Assembly: GCF_040436345.1 (NCBI RefSeq) | Contig: NC_133221.1 | Location: forward strand, 18,783,165-18,847,164 | Reading direction: 5' to 3' | DNA length: 64,000 nt | DNA from: Pagrus major | Lineage: Eukaryota; Chordata; Actinopteri; Spariformes; Sparidae | Part shown: one piece after another, positions 1-14,799 of the stretch | Numbering within the stretch: position 1 is the first letter of the stretch | How the letters are laid out: the number at the start of each line of letters is the position of its first letter | Translations under genes and position numbers: made by a program | The notes under the pieces: model-generated | The model's database searches: none | The model's input: only the letters and a program-made list of their open reading frames with translations | What the model was told of the DNA's origin: nothing

Positions 1-1095
1 GGTTAACTGTTGTTGTCTCCTTAGTTGCCCTCACCACCAGGGAAACTGTAACTCTGTTGGTAGAAGATGGGAGTAAGCTGATCAGATAACCAGGCTCACT
101 ATTTAATTAGTCTCATGTTTATCCTTTGGTGTGTTACAACCTGTGAGACAGGTTTGCAAGCCTGCAACAACAAAACAAGGCGTCATCTCAGCACAGGCCA
201 AAACATAATGCTGTTGAACAAGTTTCAGTGCTTTCCCTGAAACCTTGAACCTCAATCCACAACTTAGCCACTCTCAAATGTGCATCGTAGCATCATGAAT
301 ATCCTTTGTGTGCATTAAATCTTGCTATTCTTGATTCCCCGATTCCCTCAGAAAGCTAAACAATCTGAACTGTAGTGCAGCATTCCTCCACAAAAGGACT
401 GTACAATAGAGGTGCAGCCCCTCCCCCATGGCAGTCCAGTCAACTATTAGAAGGTGGAGAACAAAGCCACTCTTATTCCTTCGAGATGTTCTCTGTTAGG
501 ATGAGAACTGTGCCTTTCAACAAGGACCCAGATTTTACTTTTTTGGCTGCATGGTGTGTTGAGAGAAAGGAGGCAAATTAAAGGATGGAGCCAAGTGTAC
601 TGACATTTCCCTGCTTACCAAACTCAAGAACAAGCATTTCCACGAACCCAAACTGAGGGAATTACATGGACAGCCTGTGTGTGAATGAATTCAGCCTTCA
701 CTGTTCAGAGTCATGGGAAACACACTGCTTGCTTTACATAAAGAGTGTTAGTTTAATATTGCTCATGTAGTGTCCGTGGAGGTGGCGACCTCTAGTGAAA
801 AGTAACCATTATTGTGCATTCACTCCCAGCAAACTCAAGCGTTTATATTTTCAAACTTGAAATGAAATTGTTGCACTTCAACTATTTGGGGAGTTTTTCA
901 GTTGTTTCCAGCATCATGTCTTGAGCAAATATACAAGTAGTACCAATGGCAAGATGAATCTGTTAAGGGGCCCATGGGTACCAAAAAATCGTTGTTCGGG
1001 CCCCAATAGACCCCCTACTTACATCTCCTGCCCTCTGTGCTTTGTGTGTGTACCCTGTCACCTCCAAGTTCCACACAGTCTACACAAAAGACAAC
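1..1095. other. Intergenic, no gene recognised
   Basis: No coding exon, RNA gene or clear repeat is recognised. The open frames here are short and lack splice-site support or any familiar protein motif. In the human block the gene upstream of SYPL2 is PSMA5, but nothing resembling it is visible. Confidence 0.5.
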
Positions 1096-1240
1096 ACATG
1101 GTTTCATTTTAGGCCTCGACCCAGGCAGCCAGAAACCAGCAGTACTGCTGGGTTTAAATGAAGAGTGAATAAAATATAAACTAATGGCACTCAGTAGAGC
1201 GCATATCTCCACCAAGGCCCAACAGTCCCCTTTAATTCAA
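1096..1240 (-). repeat. Interspersed repeat fragment (GCGCATACCTCCGCC family)
   Basis: Around 1170-1215 the sequence carries a segment (actcagtagagcgcatatct, then ccaccaaggcccaacag) that recurs in nearly the same form at 61485-61515 and, in opposite orientation, at 29660-29700. Three copies in 64 kb show that it is an interspersed repeat. The family is not identified further. Confidence 0.6.
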
Positions 1241-1299
1241 ACAAGTCTAATACTACATCTAAATTTTGAACCACCCATATTTGCTGAAGCATAATTTAA

Positions 1300-2313
1300 G
1301 CATACTAGCCAGCTACTTTATACTTGGACTCCACTACATTTTGGGGGTAAATATTGTACTTTTTATTCACTATATTTATTTGATACCTTTTAGTTACTAG
1401 TTACTTTGCAGATTGCATGCTACATCAGAGCCAAAGTAGCACATTTTAAATGAGTATATTTTACCAGCCAGGCCAATAATCATTTGAGCAATATGCAGTA
1501 TATACATACATACATACATACATATAGTTTTGTGAAAACTATCCAAAAGACATACTTGAATAAAAGTAAATATATTGTGCTAAAATATTACTATGAAAAA
1601 AGTGCGAGTCACCCTTGAGTAAAAAGTATCAAAAGTACTTTTCTGCCAACAAATGTAATTAGGTATTAAAAAGTACATATACAATTAGAATTAAACATAT
1701 ATTCATGAAAGAATATACTGTATACTATGGGTCAACTGATTATCAGCATTGATTTATTCAGCACTGATTTTCTGACTATCGGGTTCAGTTTTTTTTTTTA
1801 TCCGATTGCCAATAAAATTAATTAATTTAAAAATGTATTACTTTTGCTCTGATGCAGCATGCAATCTGCAAAGTAACTAACTTAAGTTATCAAATAAATG
1901 TAGTGGAGGAAAAGTACAATATTTGTCTCCAGAATGTGGTGGAATGGAAGTATAAAATAATAGAAAATGGAAATACACAAGTAAAGTACAATTACCTCAA
2001 GTACATGTATTGCTAGAAAATTACTTTGATACTGGAGTTCACTTAATATCAGATACTTGCTTCGGGAGACTTTCCCTTTCACCAGAGAAATATTTATACA
2101 TATTTTTACTTTACTCAAGTGTGATTTGGAGTACTTCTGGGCAATAATGGAATGAAGTACATTTACTCAAGTACTGTACTTAAGTACGAATTTAAGGTAC
2201 TTGTACTTTACTTCAGTATTTATATTTTATGCTTCTTTATAATTCCACTCCCCTATATTTAATTGATAACTTTAGTAAATGGTTACTTTGCAGATCATAA
2301 AAGTAGCGCAATT
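1300..2313. repeat. Cluster of degenerate interspersed repeats, partly inverted
   Basis: The stretch is AT-rich and full of the words ACTTGAGTA, AAGTACTT and TTTGCAGATTGCATGC. Segment 1322-1450 (ccactacattt, ttactttgcagattgcatgc) reappears inverted at about 1845-1960 and in direct orientation at 2155-2310. Segment 1728-1825 (gggtcaactgattatcagc) reappears inverted at about 2683-2800. Segment 2030-2150 is repeated in direct orientation at 2870-3000. Related sequence occurs at 62880-63060. This looks like old non-autonomous DNA transposons, and no coding potential is seen. An ACAT tetranucleotide run lies at 1503-1525. Confidence 0.65.
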
Positions 2314-2681
2314 TTAAAGGGGCACTATGTAGTTTTTGAGAAGAAATTCAAACTCCAAATTTTAATATTTACAATATTAATGAGATAATAATACAAACTC
2401 AGAAATATTTATTGTTCCACAACTTAATATAAACAAGCTGCTCTCAGAGGAAAATAAGGTCCCCAGAACACTGCTTGAAGCCAGAAAGGTGGCAGGGTCC
2501 GCCACATATAAACAAAGTAAAACAGTATGAAATTGTGTTGTCAGTTTGTTTATTCAGTTTATTCAGTCATGAAAATGAAGAGTTTGTTTATTTAGTTTGT
2601 TTTGGCATAAAAAATCAGTCAATGAAGATCTTTCTCTTCTGATTAAGATTTCCTTCCCAACACTACATAGTGCACCTTTAA
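2314..2681 (-). mobile_element. MITE, family A, flanked by TTAA
   Basis: The element has terminal inverted repeats: it starts TTAA-AGGGGCACTATGTAGTT and ends as the imperfect complement, ACTACATAGTGCACCT-TTAA. TTAA at both ends suggests a piggyBac-like target duplication, which is an inference from the flanks alone. The body (tggcagggtccgccacatat; gtttgtttattcagtttatt) recurs at 40355-40615 in the same orientation and at 16930-17249 and 43230-43790 in the opposite one. It interrupts the older degenerate repeat around it. It has no coding capacity and would depend on a transposase supplied elsewhere. Confidence 0.7.
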
Positions 2682-3000
2682 AATAACTAATTTTATTGGC
2701 AATGGGAAGAAGAAAATGAAAAAAGAACTAATTTCTGAAAAAAATCTGAATATTAGATCCAATAATGGTCCAGGCTGATAATCAGTCGACCTATAGTATA
2801 AAGTGTGTGTATGTAATTTACTTTTACTTGTTGTTTTGATACATTTATAGCCAAAAAAATCACTTCTGATACTTAAATTCAATTAATATCAGATACTTTT
2901 TGCTCATGTACTATTCGTACGGGTGACTTTCACTGTTACCAAAGTAATAATTCAACATGATATATCTGCTTGCGCTCAAGAACGACTTTGGGGTACTTCT
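2682..3000. repeat. Continuation of degenerate repeats up to the sypl2 promoter
   Basis: Positions 2683-2800 are an inverted copy of 1728-1825, and 2870-3000 is a direct copy of about 2030-2150. The repeat ends about 60 bases before the GC-rich sypl2 promoter segment. Confidence 0.55.
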
Positions 3001-3059
3001 GTGTACATGTGCAGTGTGCAACACTGGAACCTGTTCATCCACATTTCACCACTTTCACC

Positions 3060-3414
3060 ACTGTGTCCCGGCAGCGCCCCTGCCGACGCCTTCACGTCAG
3101 CGATCACGTGTCATCTACTACGAGTCGCTGAAGTTGGAGAAAAGTTTGACAAGCCCTCGGGAGCCCCTGAAGATCAGCTACAGACGCAGGAAAAAGAGCC
3201 ACATCGTCGATACTAACGCTGTTTTTACTGCGGCCACATGATGCAATCCGTCGCCCAGGTAACGGCGCTGGCAGGAAGCGTGGGAGCGGTTTTATGGCGG
3301 AAAATGATCGGACACTTTTACTTTCAGCAAACACACCTATTTGTGTTGCGTGACTCCTCTCAGTTTCACTGCGTCTTTCTCACATCGCATTGTTTTGTTT
3401 CTCATCAGAAAGTG
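3060..3414 (+). promoter_or_regulatory. Probable sypl2 promoter and 5' leader
   Basis: A locally GC- and CpG-rich stretch lies in AT-rich surroundings directly before the first coding exon. It holds an E-box (TCACGTG, 3104-3110) and an ATGGCGG word at 3294 that resembles a YY1 core. The sequence before the chosen ATG, tttctcatcag at 3398-3408, also looks like a splice acceptor, and cccag|gtaacg near 3256 could be a donor. The leader may therefore be a single exon or may contain one small intron. No TATA box is evident. Confidence 0.45.
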
Positions 3415-6078
<2,664 letters not shown>

Positions 6079-6537
6079 CTGCAGAGCTTCCTCATTTCAA
6101 AAGTGTCTAACATGTAGTGTTATCGATTGAGTCATTTTGGTACTAATTGTTAGAAGAAAAATACTGTAGAAGGCATACATTTCTAAAATTGACTGCTCCT
6201 CTTTTGTATTAATTTTATATTTAGGGTCTCAGATACATTTCAGAGCTAAAATTTGATTTTTTCATAGTGAAATCAATGAATCATAGCAGTCAAAAATGTG
6301 ACTCTCATAGATGCTCAGTTTGTATCTTTTAACATAATTATACCCACAACTAAGTGTTCGTTATCTCAAATGGTACTGCAGATGTGGACGTGTTGATGAG
6401 AAATCATAATGAAGCATCACTCTGTCAGCCTGTGACCTACCAGCAGTATTCCGCAACAAACAGTACATCATTTCCGCCAACAGCATTTCTTTAAAAAACT
6501 CAGGGCTATTCAGTGTACAAATGATTATAAAATACCT

Positions 6538-6629
6538 AATAAATATTAGACACTCAAGGTTTATTATTTATTATTAACACAAGTCTAGACTAGACAAAAC
6601 CAAATTTGAGTCCAGTCCTAAACAATAAA
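6538..6629 (+). promoter_or_regulatory. Candidate sypl2 polyadenylation signals
   Basis: AATAAA hexamers occur at 6538-6543 and 6624-6629, about 460-550 bases after the sypl2 stop codon. Either could end the transcript. No transcript evidence is available. Confidence 0.35.
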
Positions 6630-8600
6630 AAGTTTAGTAGTTACATTGGTTTCATATTACATTGTTGTTCATTGGAAAGAAAATCAGTTGCCAATATGAG
6701 ATTATTTATAATGTGTGAAAGCAATTTTATTGAATCTGTTTTGTGTTCACTTGCTCTTCATCATCTCTATATTAGGCTAAATTCTAGCAGCTGTATATTA
6801 AGTTGTATGTAGTTGATATATCCGTTTAGAGCATTTAAAGACTTATACTCATTTGGCAGAATTTGTGCTTTTTTTTACATATTTTTTTTTCTCTTTGTCC
6901 TGATTGTTTTCTAATGAAACACCCCAGAAATGTCTTATTGCATTTCAAAGCCAATGTACTTATCAGTTGAATAACCTTAGCAAGTTGTTAAATGTTCTTC
7001 ATTTTCCATAAACAATTGACTGATCTCTAACCTCTTACTAATTTACGACACACTGTTCTTGCTAATGTCTAGCTTCTACCTCCACTTTGTTTCAAGGGAA
7101 GGCAAGCTGTTTTTTTCAATATTACTGCCATCTTTATGATTTTCTACTTTGATATAGCCTTGCTTGATTCACAGTTTCTGGCTTGATCCACTGTTGTGTT
7201 GATAAAAGTGTCACATAGATGAGACTGGAGTTCCTTTTCCAGTTCAGGAAGATACTGCGTGGACAACCATTAAAAGAAAGAACTGGATAAATTGTTGTGT
7301 GTCTCATTATGTCACTGGTGGAAGCGCGCCACACAATACTGTACATACTGTTTTCATGAGACATAAGAAAAAATATGCAATACAGTTTGAGACTCACTAG
7401 GTGGCAGACATGCTGCTTCTAACAGACATTATCAGCTGACAAAAAAACAATCACACCCACACACACAAGCCTTCAAATGAACTTCCTGACCCTCATCACT
7501 CTGGTCAGGCTTTAGGTTTCATTCACAGTGCTGTGGTCACTCAGTGAATCACGTGAAGGCACCAGTGCCTGATGCATTAGTGAAATTCATATTTTAACAT
7601 TTAATTCATAGAAATCATTATAATGAAAATAATCATTTGTTCCAGCCCTACAGATGATCTCAAAAACAAATAAATCCAAAGTGCTATTTAACTGAGAAAA
7701 CATGCAAGGGCACATACAACATATAGCACAGTAAGTATTGAGGCACTTTATGTTGCTTGCTCTTTATCGGTGTGTGTGTGTACAAACTATCCACATTTTT
7801 AATTTAAAAAAAAAAGTAGTATTCGTGGTTGTGATGCAAGTACAGTTTACCCTAAATTAAAAAAAATAAAGAAGGCTACTGTTGAGTTTTTGTTTGCTGC
7901 ATGAACAAGGAAATGTGTAACACCAATAACTGGCCCCTGACCTCTGAATCACACTGACAGTTAATAACAGTGTATGTATTAAATCTGCCAGTTATAAAAT
8001 AGATATAGCTGGTTACATTTGAAGGGGACCTTCACCGTAAAATTTGTAGGCATATTGAAAAAGACTATATTCTAACAGCCAAAGTGCTTCAGGGGATGAC
8101 TGGACCACAGAACATCTGCCTGGTGTGCACATTCAGACAAAAGGATCCAAGAGCCATTCAACCATTTATGGATGGCTGGACGATAGGATGGATGATTTTC
8201 TATACAATTCAAATATAAATCAATATATCGTCATATGTGCCATAACTAAGTAATACAAAAAGTGCAGGAGAACAATAAAGGTAGCTTACATTATTAATGC
8301 ATTCACTAAGGTAAAGGACTACTATACTGACATTTTTTTCATTTTTATACTGAAATTTGGATGTTGATGAGGGGAAATCTATTAAATTGGCTTCCACAAC
8401 CTCAATGAAAACCAGATGACATTGGTCTTACATGAATGACATGTGACACGGCCCATATGTATGAGAATGAGGGACATCTGTGCAGTTTTTCTTTAGATGT
8501 GTTTGTATATTTGTTTCCCTTCCAGACGGATGGACAGACTGTGCTGTGACACTGCTGCAGGTTCAGATGTATAGAAGGACGGCTCTGTAGATATCTGCCC
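6630..8600. other. Intergenic between sypl2 and atxn7l2
   Basis: The sequence is AT-rich, with no coding exon, RNA gene or well-defined repeat recognised. Short open frames at 7134-7397 and 8209-8397 on the minus strand show no protein-like motif. Confidence 0.5.
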
Positions 8601-8723
8601 CCTCGGTAATGAACATGGCGTCATCTGTACGCGGCCACACGGTTCAGCTCGGGAGCGAGCTCTGTGACGCGGATGTGATGCGCGTGACTGACAGTGTCAC
8701 CTCGTGAACGCGCAAGAGCAGCA
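8600..8723 (+). promoter_or_regulatory. Probable atxn7l2 promoter and 5' leader
   Basis: A short CpG-rich stretch (several CG dinucleotides between 8610 and 8715) immediately precedes the first coding exon, and composition falls back to AT-rich on both sides. This resembles a small TATA-less CpG promoter. Upstream ATGs occur within it, for example at 8614. Confidence 0.45.
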
Positions 8724-11700
8724 ATGGCCGCTTTGGATCGGCGAAATCCTAATCTGGACGATTTTGTCGGATTAAACTGGAGTTGTTGGGTAGATAGGGT
8801 GAATATTTCCCCATCAGACGGTGAGTCGCGCTCCCTGTCCACACCTGGTCCTCATCACGTCACAGTGTCTGCGTCCTGTGCTTCATTTTCTTTACATACA
8901 CATACAGCGGCATCAGGAGCGACCCAAACAAAAGACCCGCTGGGTCCTAGTGCAGGGGGAGTTCGCTAAGGATGTTAACTGACAACAAACAAACACATTT
9001 AAATCATTATTTATGAGGTTTTTAGTAATGTAGTGATGAAACACTAGGTACTGAACATAACACGGAGGGTGTACCTGTGGACAGGTAGACGCGCCGTTAG
9101 CGTTAGCCTGGCAGCTACTGTCACACCAAACACAACACTAACGTTACTTAAGAAGGATTTGTCCTGTTTGCTAACAGCAAAACAGACTAGCTAACAGCTA
9201 AGACTGCAGCACACAACAAATGCGCTGCTAGCTGTCTTTATATGATAGAAGGAGTTTTTCTGAAGCAAGTTTTTGTCTGGATAACTTTTAAATTGATGAG
9301 TAAAACCCGGCGAAATGATCAAATCTGGAGCGAGGACTGATGTGAACGAGCTGTTCCGGGTTTTACTCAGCAAAGCTAACCAGATATCTCAGAACACCTG
9401 CCTGCACGTCCCATCCTCATATATTCATGCTCACTGTTTTTGCCTTTCATGCAGCTGGGTCTCATGCTGAAGACAGCAGCAAGTATGAGAGGGACGGCCC
9501 TGAGACCATGACCCTCAGGAGAGAAGGTAAACCCAATCAGTGCATTCAGTGTCACCAAGAAATCTGCACTACTCCAAATTAGACTGGGATATGGGTGCAT
9601 ATATTTTTGACTCACAGTATATTTGTTGATTCACTGGAGAGTCATTTGCATCTGAGTTATGAAAAATGGTTTTGTTTGGTTGTGGAGCCGCTTCAGCTCA
9701 GTTGTCGGGCTATAACTCGAATGAGGGGTCAAACTCAAGACTCAAATATAGTGGAAGCTGTTATTGAGCAAAAATGTTTGTTCTTTTGCTTCGAGACTCC
9801 ACTACAGAAATGATGAATAGTAAACAAAATGTATACAATGTTAATAATAATAATGATAATAATAATAATATAATGCAGTAATAAAGAAAGAAAACAAAAA
9901 CAGAGTGCAGAATAAAAATATGGACAGCACGGATAAGGTGCATGTGTATTTACTATCTATACATGTATGTGGATGAGACACAATTATGATTACAGAATGT
10001 GAGGCAACAAGGGTGTATTGTTGTTGTGCAAAGATAATAATAGTGTGTATGAGTGTGTGAGTATTTTAAAAAGTGTAAAATAAAGCAAAACATTATAAAA
10101 ACAACAATAAAAGTGAATTGATTAAGTGAAGGTGCAGTTATAAAGACTCACCAATCAAGTGAAACACTAAAATATCCCAATATCCCTAATTAATTTTGAG
10201 TACTGTATTTCACTTTGACTCCATTTTCTATTCTCCTCTCCAGATATGCACATATATGGCGACTGCCCAGCACATGATGAGATCTATCTGGTGGTGTGCA
10301 GCCACTGTGGGCAGGTGGTGAAGCCTCAAGCCTTTGAGAAGCACTGTGAGAGGCGGCACGGTCCTCTCACCAAGATGTGCAGCCAGGTATCTACTTTGGC
10401 TCCACAGCAGCGTCCGCGCCCCGGCCGCCCTCCTTCAAACCTTTCCCCCGCTAGAGAGAGGCAGAAGGATGGCAGATGTCATGAAGCCAGCGCCCCCTCC
10501 TCAGCTGTGTTACCAGTCCACCAGCACAGGCCTAACAAGGCCCAGAGGGAGGCAGTGAGGTACTTTTTAAGATTGTTTACATCATAACAACACAAGAAAA
10601 TATGCGATAGAGAGATGCTGAACTCAGTCCTGTTTGAGTCCTTTATTTATTGCTTTGTTTGAAACTGTAACTAGAGCTGTAAGAAGACATGTGGGTGGTG
10701 CAGCGTAATGTTTGCTAGTATAGTGGAGGGAAAAAAGAACTAAATGTGTTGAAAGCTACCACAAACACTACAAAAAGATTATGTTTACCCAGACAAAGTT
10801 ACATTGAGTAGTACGTTAGCCCATTAAAAAGAAGCAGGAGGAGATTTTATATATATATTTTATTATGTTAATATTTTAACTTATTTTGTGGTTTTGGCGG
10901 TGGAAACATTACCACTTTTGTCCACAGGGGCCTCGAAAATCAATAAAATATCAAAGTTCTTTGTACTAGATTTAAGTTTACAGTTGCCGTTAATTAATTC
11001 AAAGGAATTATTTTTATTCATTTACAAGTTCAGTATGTCACCCAGGGTGTCTGCAGGTCCTCAAAATGCTAAAATGTCTTGAATTCAGTTTTTATAAATA
11101 TAAGGCCTTAAAAGTAAATAAATATTCGTAAATTTGAATTTGTTAGGTCTTAATTCCCACAAACATTTAATCTACTTGTATTTATCCATTATTGAATTCC
11201 TCTTTGCCAAAATTAGTCAACTTCTTCTGTATGAAGTCCACATTTCTTACATCTGCATGGGACCTCATACACAGTATTCAACATACCTTTATACTTTCTT
11301 GCAATGCTTGAATAAGAAAAAGATTTGTCAAAAAATAAATCATAAATAAATCTGGTTAAAAATGACTATGAAAAGGTCTTTACAAGCATTAAATTTAGTG
11401 TCAATCTGTAAACAGTCTAGGAACCTATTTACACAAAGAACATAGAAAACGCTGTACGATCTGATCCCATTTATGTCATTTGGGACTTGCACAAACCAGA
11501 ATTCTGTCACTAATTGTGAGCTTTTTAATTTAGTTTCCTTCTCTAACTTCCTCTGCAGTCTTCCTTCAGTGGAGAAGTTCCCTCAGGAGAATCCTCCCCT
11601 CGCACAACCCTCCTCCTCCACTCCTCGACCCAGGGTTCCTCCATGGCACTCGGGACCGCTGCCCCCTGGCCACTGTTCTTCCTCCACTTCTGCATCAGAG

Positions 11701-14292
11701 AGACCCTCTGTGCAGAAACCCACAGCTGGCCAGTCCAGTGAGTCTCACAGTCCTCTGCGGGGGACGAGAACCTACAGCCGGATCTCCAAAACACTCGACA
11801 GTAAGCCTGCTGCTGTTCTGCGACATGTCTCTGAACTGTCGAGGACCCTTAAACATTTACTATATTATTACTATATTAGCCTTTTATTGTATGTTGTACT
11901 GTATATAGTGTTCGCAGTATTTATTTTGTTTTGGGAAAATTACCATATGGGGGAAGAATAATCTCTCCGTCAGCATAGATCATGTTGACTGTCTGTGACC
12001 TGCTGTTGCTCACTGAATGCTGTGTTTGTTTTCTTTCCCATAGAGAAAGAATGTGACCTGAACAAACACTGCCGAGTTCTGGATCCAGAGAGGAAGAAGC
12101 TGTGCAGCCGGGAGCTTATATGCAATGTAAACTCTCAGTGTTACCAGTGTTTTTATTGTTGTTCTTTACTGACAAAGAGATGAGTCTTTTGTCTTCGAGG
12201 TTGCATTTGTTATTTGTGGAAGATTTTTATCATTTCTTTTGGACGTGATGTAATGCCTTTTTTTTTCTCCACTGCGTTGTTCTCTCTACACAGACTGACT
12301 CCATCCACCAGCAGCAGAAAGCGATGGGGAAGACTAAGAGCTTTGATCAGTTGGCAGCGGAGCAGAGAACAGCCTCAGCAGGTCGAGATATGGAGCAGCT
12401 TCTCGTCAAATCAAAAGACAAAGAGCAACATTTGGAAGCTTTTGAAGAGAAGACAACAACTCAGGCCAGCAAATATAACTTCAGCAGCAACTCTCACATT
12501 CTCAGGTATGATGATTTTATTTTATATTAACACAGTTAATGTGATTCACCAAAACACCTCTTGAGTGACCATTACAAATTGTTCCTAGAAATGAAGCTGT
12601 AATTGTGTTAACTGTGAAAGGTCATTAAAGTCATGAAAATAATTGAATGAAGGTTTTTTTCTCTGATTAGAATGTCTCCCCCAAAACTACATAGAGCACA
12701 TTTTAATTAAAAAGTTCTGTATTTTGCATCGTAATGTCTTAGCACAACAGATAGTGAAAGAAGCAAACATGACAGGAAATAAATAATAATTTTGTTGATT
12801 AAACACAATTTAACATAACAGCTCAGTTCAACCAGAAAAAGACATATTCTGAATGGTAAAGTTGGAGTTAGTGCGTTTTATCTGAGTAATTCTTTTCCAC
12901 ATAGAACCTGCTGCCGTTCTTTCATAATGCATCGCTTTTTTGTTTTCATTTGCTTTCAAAACAGGTCCAGAGATCCATCGAAAAGCTTTCCAGAAGAGGA
13001 GGTCAACAGCACTGTGGAAGTGGAGGTACAGCCTCCCTATCCCTTCAACCAGACTCTGGTGTCGAGTGAGGACAGTGAAAACGACGAGCAAGAGGAAGCC
13101 TCAGACTTGCCTGCTGCACCCTGGCACCCCAAACCTCTCGGGGTGAGTGCAGAAACATACGGAAGCAGAGCAGCAGCCAGTAGATGAGATTTGTTTCATA
13201 GGCCTACGTCAGGCAGGTTCAAAAATATTGTTGCATGATTGTTTTAAGAGGGAGAATACTAATTTAAAGCAGTTGTGATATATGAATTTAGAGAGTAAAT
13301 GGTGGGGGTCACTGGATTTGACCATGAATACATCACTGTTGTTATGAGTGAAAATTACACCTCACACAAACACGTGTTTGTATTTATAAAACTTTCTGTT
13401 CTGTAGCTATGCACTTTTGGATGCCGCACATTGGGCTGCAGCATCTTCACCTTCGACCGCCGTTGGCACCACCTGCGGTTTGCCCTCAGTGCCATGTTGG
13501 AGCAGCATGTCAGCACACACTTGTGGAAGTGAGTGTCACTTCTCTATACTTAACAGAAATGTCACCTATTTGAGCACCACAAGGTGAAGAAAGGAGAAAA
13601 GAAGGGATCCTAATCTGCTTCATGTTTTCCTTTCAACTCACAGGAAAATGCCTCAAGTCTCATCAGGTCTCAGGTCCCATCATGTCACACCTCCAACTGT
13701 AGGATCACCTGTCAGGAGTGGAGCCAAACCCTCCAATTCCACTGGCTCCCTCAGCCTCGAGTCTACCTCACTGGGACAACTGGAAACCAAAAGCAGTCAG
13801 CACAGTGCTCACAGTACCACACCGCCTTCCTCCACTGCGTCTACAAACTTGGGGACTGGTCGACGGCGCAACCCTAGCAAGGCTCGGCAGACCAACGCAA
13901 GCGCTGCACAGAAAGCTGCCAAGCTGTCACACAGCGCTGAGGATAAATCCCCCAAATACATCAGGGACCCCCCACTCCATGAGAAGTGCCAGCCACACGT
14001 GCCCTCCTCTCAAGGACCAGTAAACGGTACATTCTCACAAGGAAAGAAGCCATGTCCTCCTCCCCAGCGCTCCCCCCGCAGCAGAGGGAAGCCCCCAGGA
14101 GTCCAGCAGCAGCTGGTGGGTTATGACCATGGGGGTCTTGCGCAAAAACGCAAAGGCACCAATGAGTCAGTGCCCCTCAGCTCTAAGTGTCAACGATTGT
14201 CCTCCACTTCCCGTTCCAGCCTCCTCACCTGGAAAGGAGAGAATATTGAGAAAGTGTTCGGCTGGGGCCTGGAGAGAAGACCAGACTCCTAA
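8724..14292 (+). CDS. atxn7l2: Ataxin-7-like protein 2 (SAGA DUB-module relative), 9 exons
   Basis: Coding exons are 8724-8820, 9455-9526, 10244-10559, 11559-11800, 12044-12126, 12294-12505, 12965-13142, 13407-13528 and 13644-14292. Phases join cleanly into 656 residues, close to the roughly 720 of human ATXN7L2. Ataxin-7 family proteins anchor the H2B deubiquitinase module of the nuclear SAGA complex. An N-terminal C2H2-like finger uses C75, C78, H90 and H95 ([19 protein letters not shown]). The SCA7 domain follows at about 246-295 ([19 protein letters not shown]) with C252, C263 and C269. A conserved block, [16 protein letters not shown], lies in exon 8. The C-terminal 215 residues are Ser/Pro/Lys-rich and probably disordered. 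The position expected to be the fourth SCA7 zinc ligand (Cys+3) is Asp272, with a His three residues later. No polyglutamine tract is present. ATXN7 or ATXN7L1 are excluded mainly by synteny. Confidence 0.88.
9841..9873. repeat. AAT-type microsatellite
   Basis: An imperfect run of (AAT)n lies in atxn7l2 intron 2. Confidence 0.8.
12595..12708 (+). mobile_element. Truncated MITE family A end in atxn7l2 intron 6
   Basis: The words gtcatgaaaa, ttctctgatta and aaaactacatagagcacatt match the right-hand end of the family A element at 2580-2681. The left part is missing, so this is a 5'-truncated or decayed copy. Confidence 0.5.
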
Positions 14293-14614
14293 AGAGTGAG
14301 TAGACTAGCAAGCCAAGGTGTGCTATAGGGTGTATACCATCAGTGTTTTTTGATGATGTGGATCCATCCCTTTTAATGAATATTTGTGTTTTTGTTTGCT
14401 TTTTTAACAACATTAAATCATTTGTAGGTGACAGTTGTTGTTTACGTCTTATCTTCGCAGCCAACAATGAAGCCTGCCTTAAAATGAGCACTTGAAGAAG
14501 AGGGTTGCTGCAGCTGCCGCCAACATAGCATGCCTGTGTGAATGTGTGTGTATGTTCTGTATGTTTTTGACCACATTTGTTTATGTCCTCACGTTTTTAT
14601 GCACAGACATCAGG

Positions 14615-14780
14615 AATAAATATTTGTCTGAATATTATCGCATGTGTGTATTTTTGCAAGATGTCTATTTTTCTACTTGATTCAACGTCTCAGTTTGTTA
14701 TCTGTGTAATGTAAAAACAATACCTCAGTCTACTTGTCATGCTGCTAAAATTAAAAGTCATTTCATAGCAAAACAATAAA
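14615..14780 (+). promoter_or_regulatory. Candidate atxn7l2 polyadenylation signals
   Basis: AATAAA occurs at 14615-14620 and 14775-14780, giving 3' UTRs of about 330-500 bases after the stop at 14290-14292. Confidence 0.4.
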
Positions 14781-14799
14781 AACATTCTTGAAACTCTCC

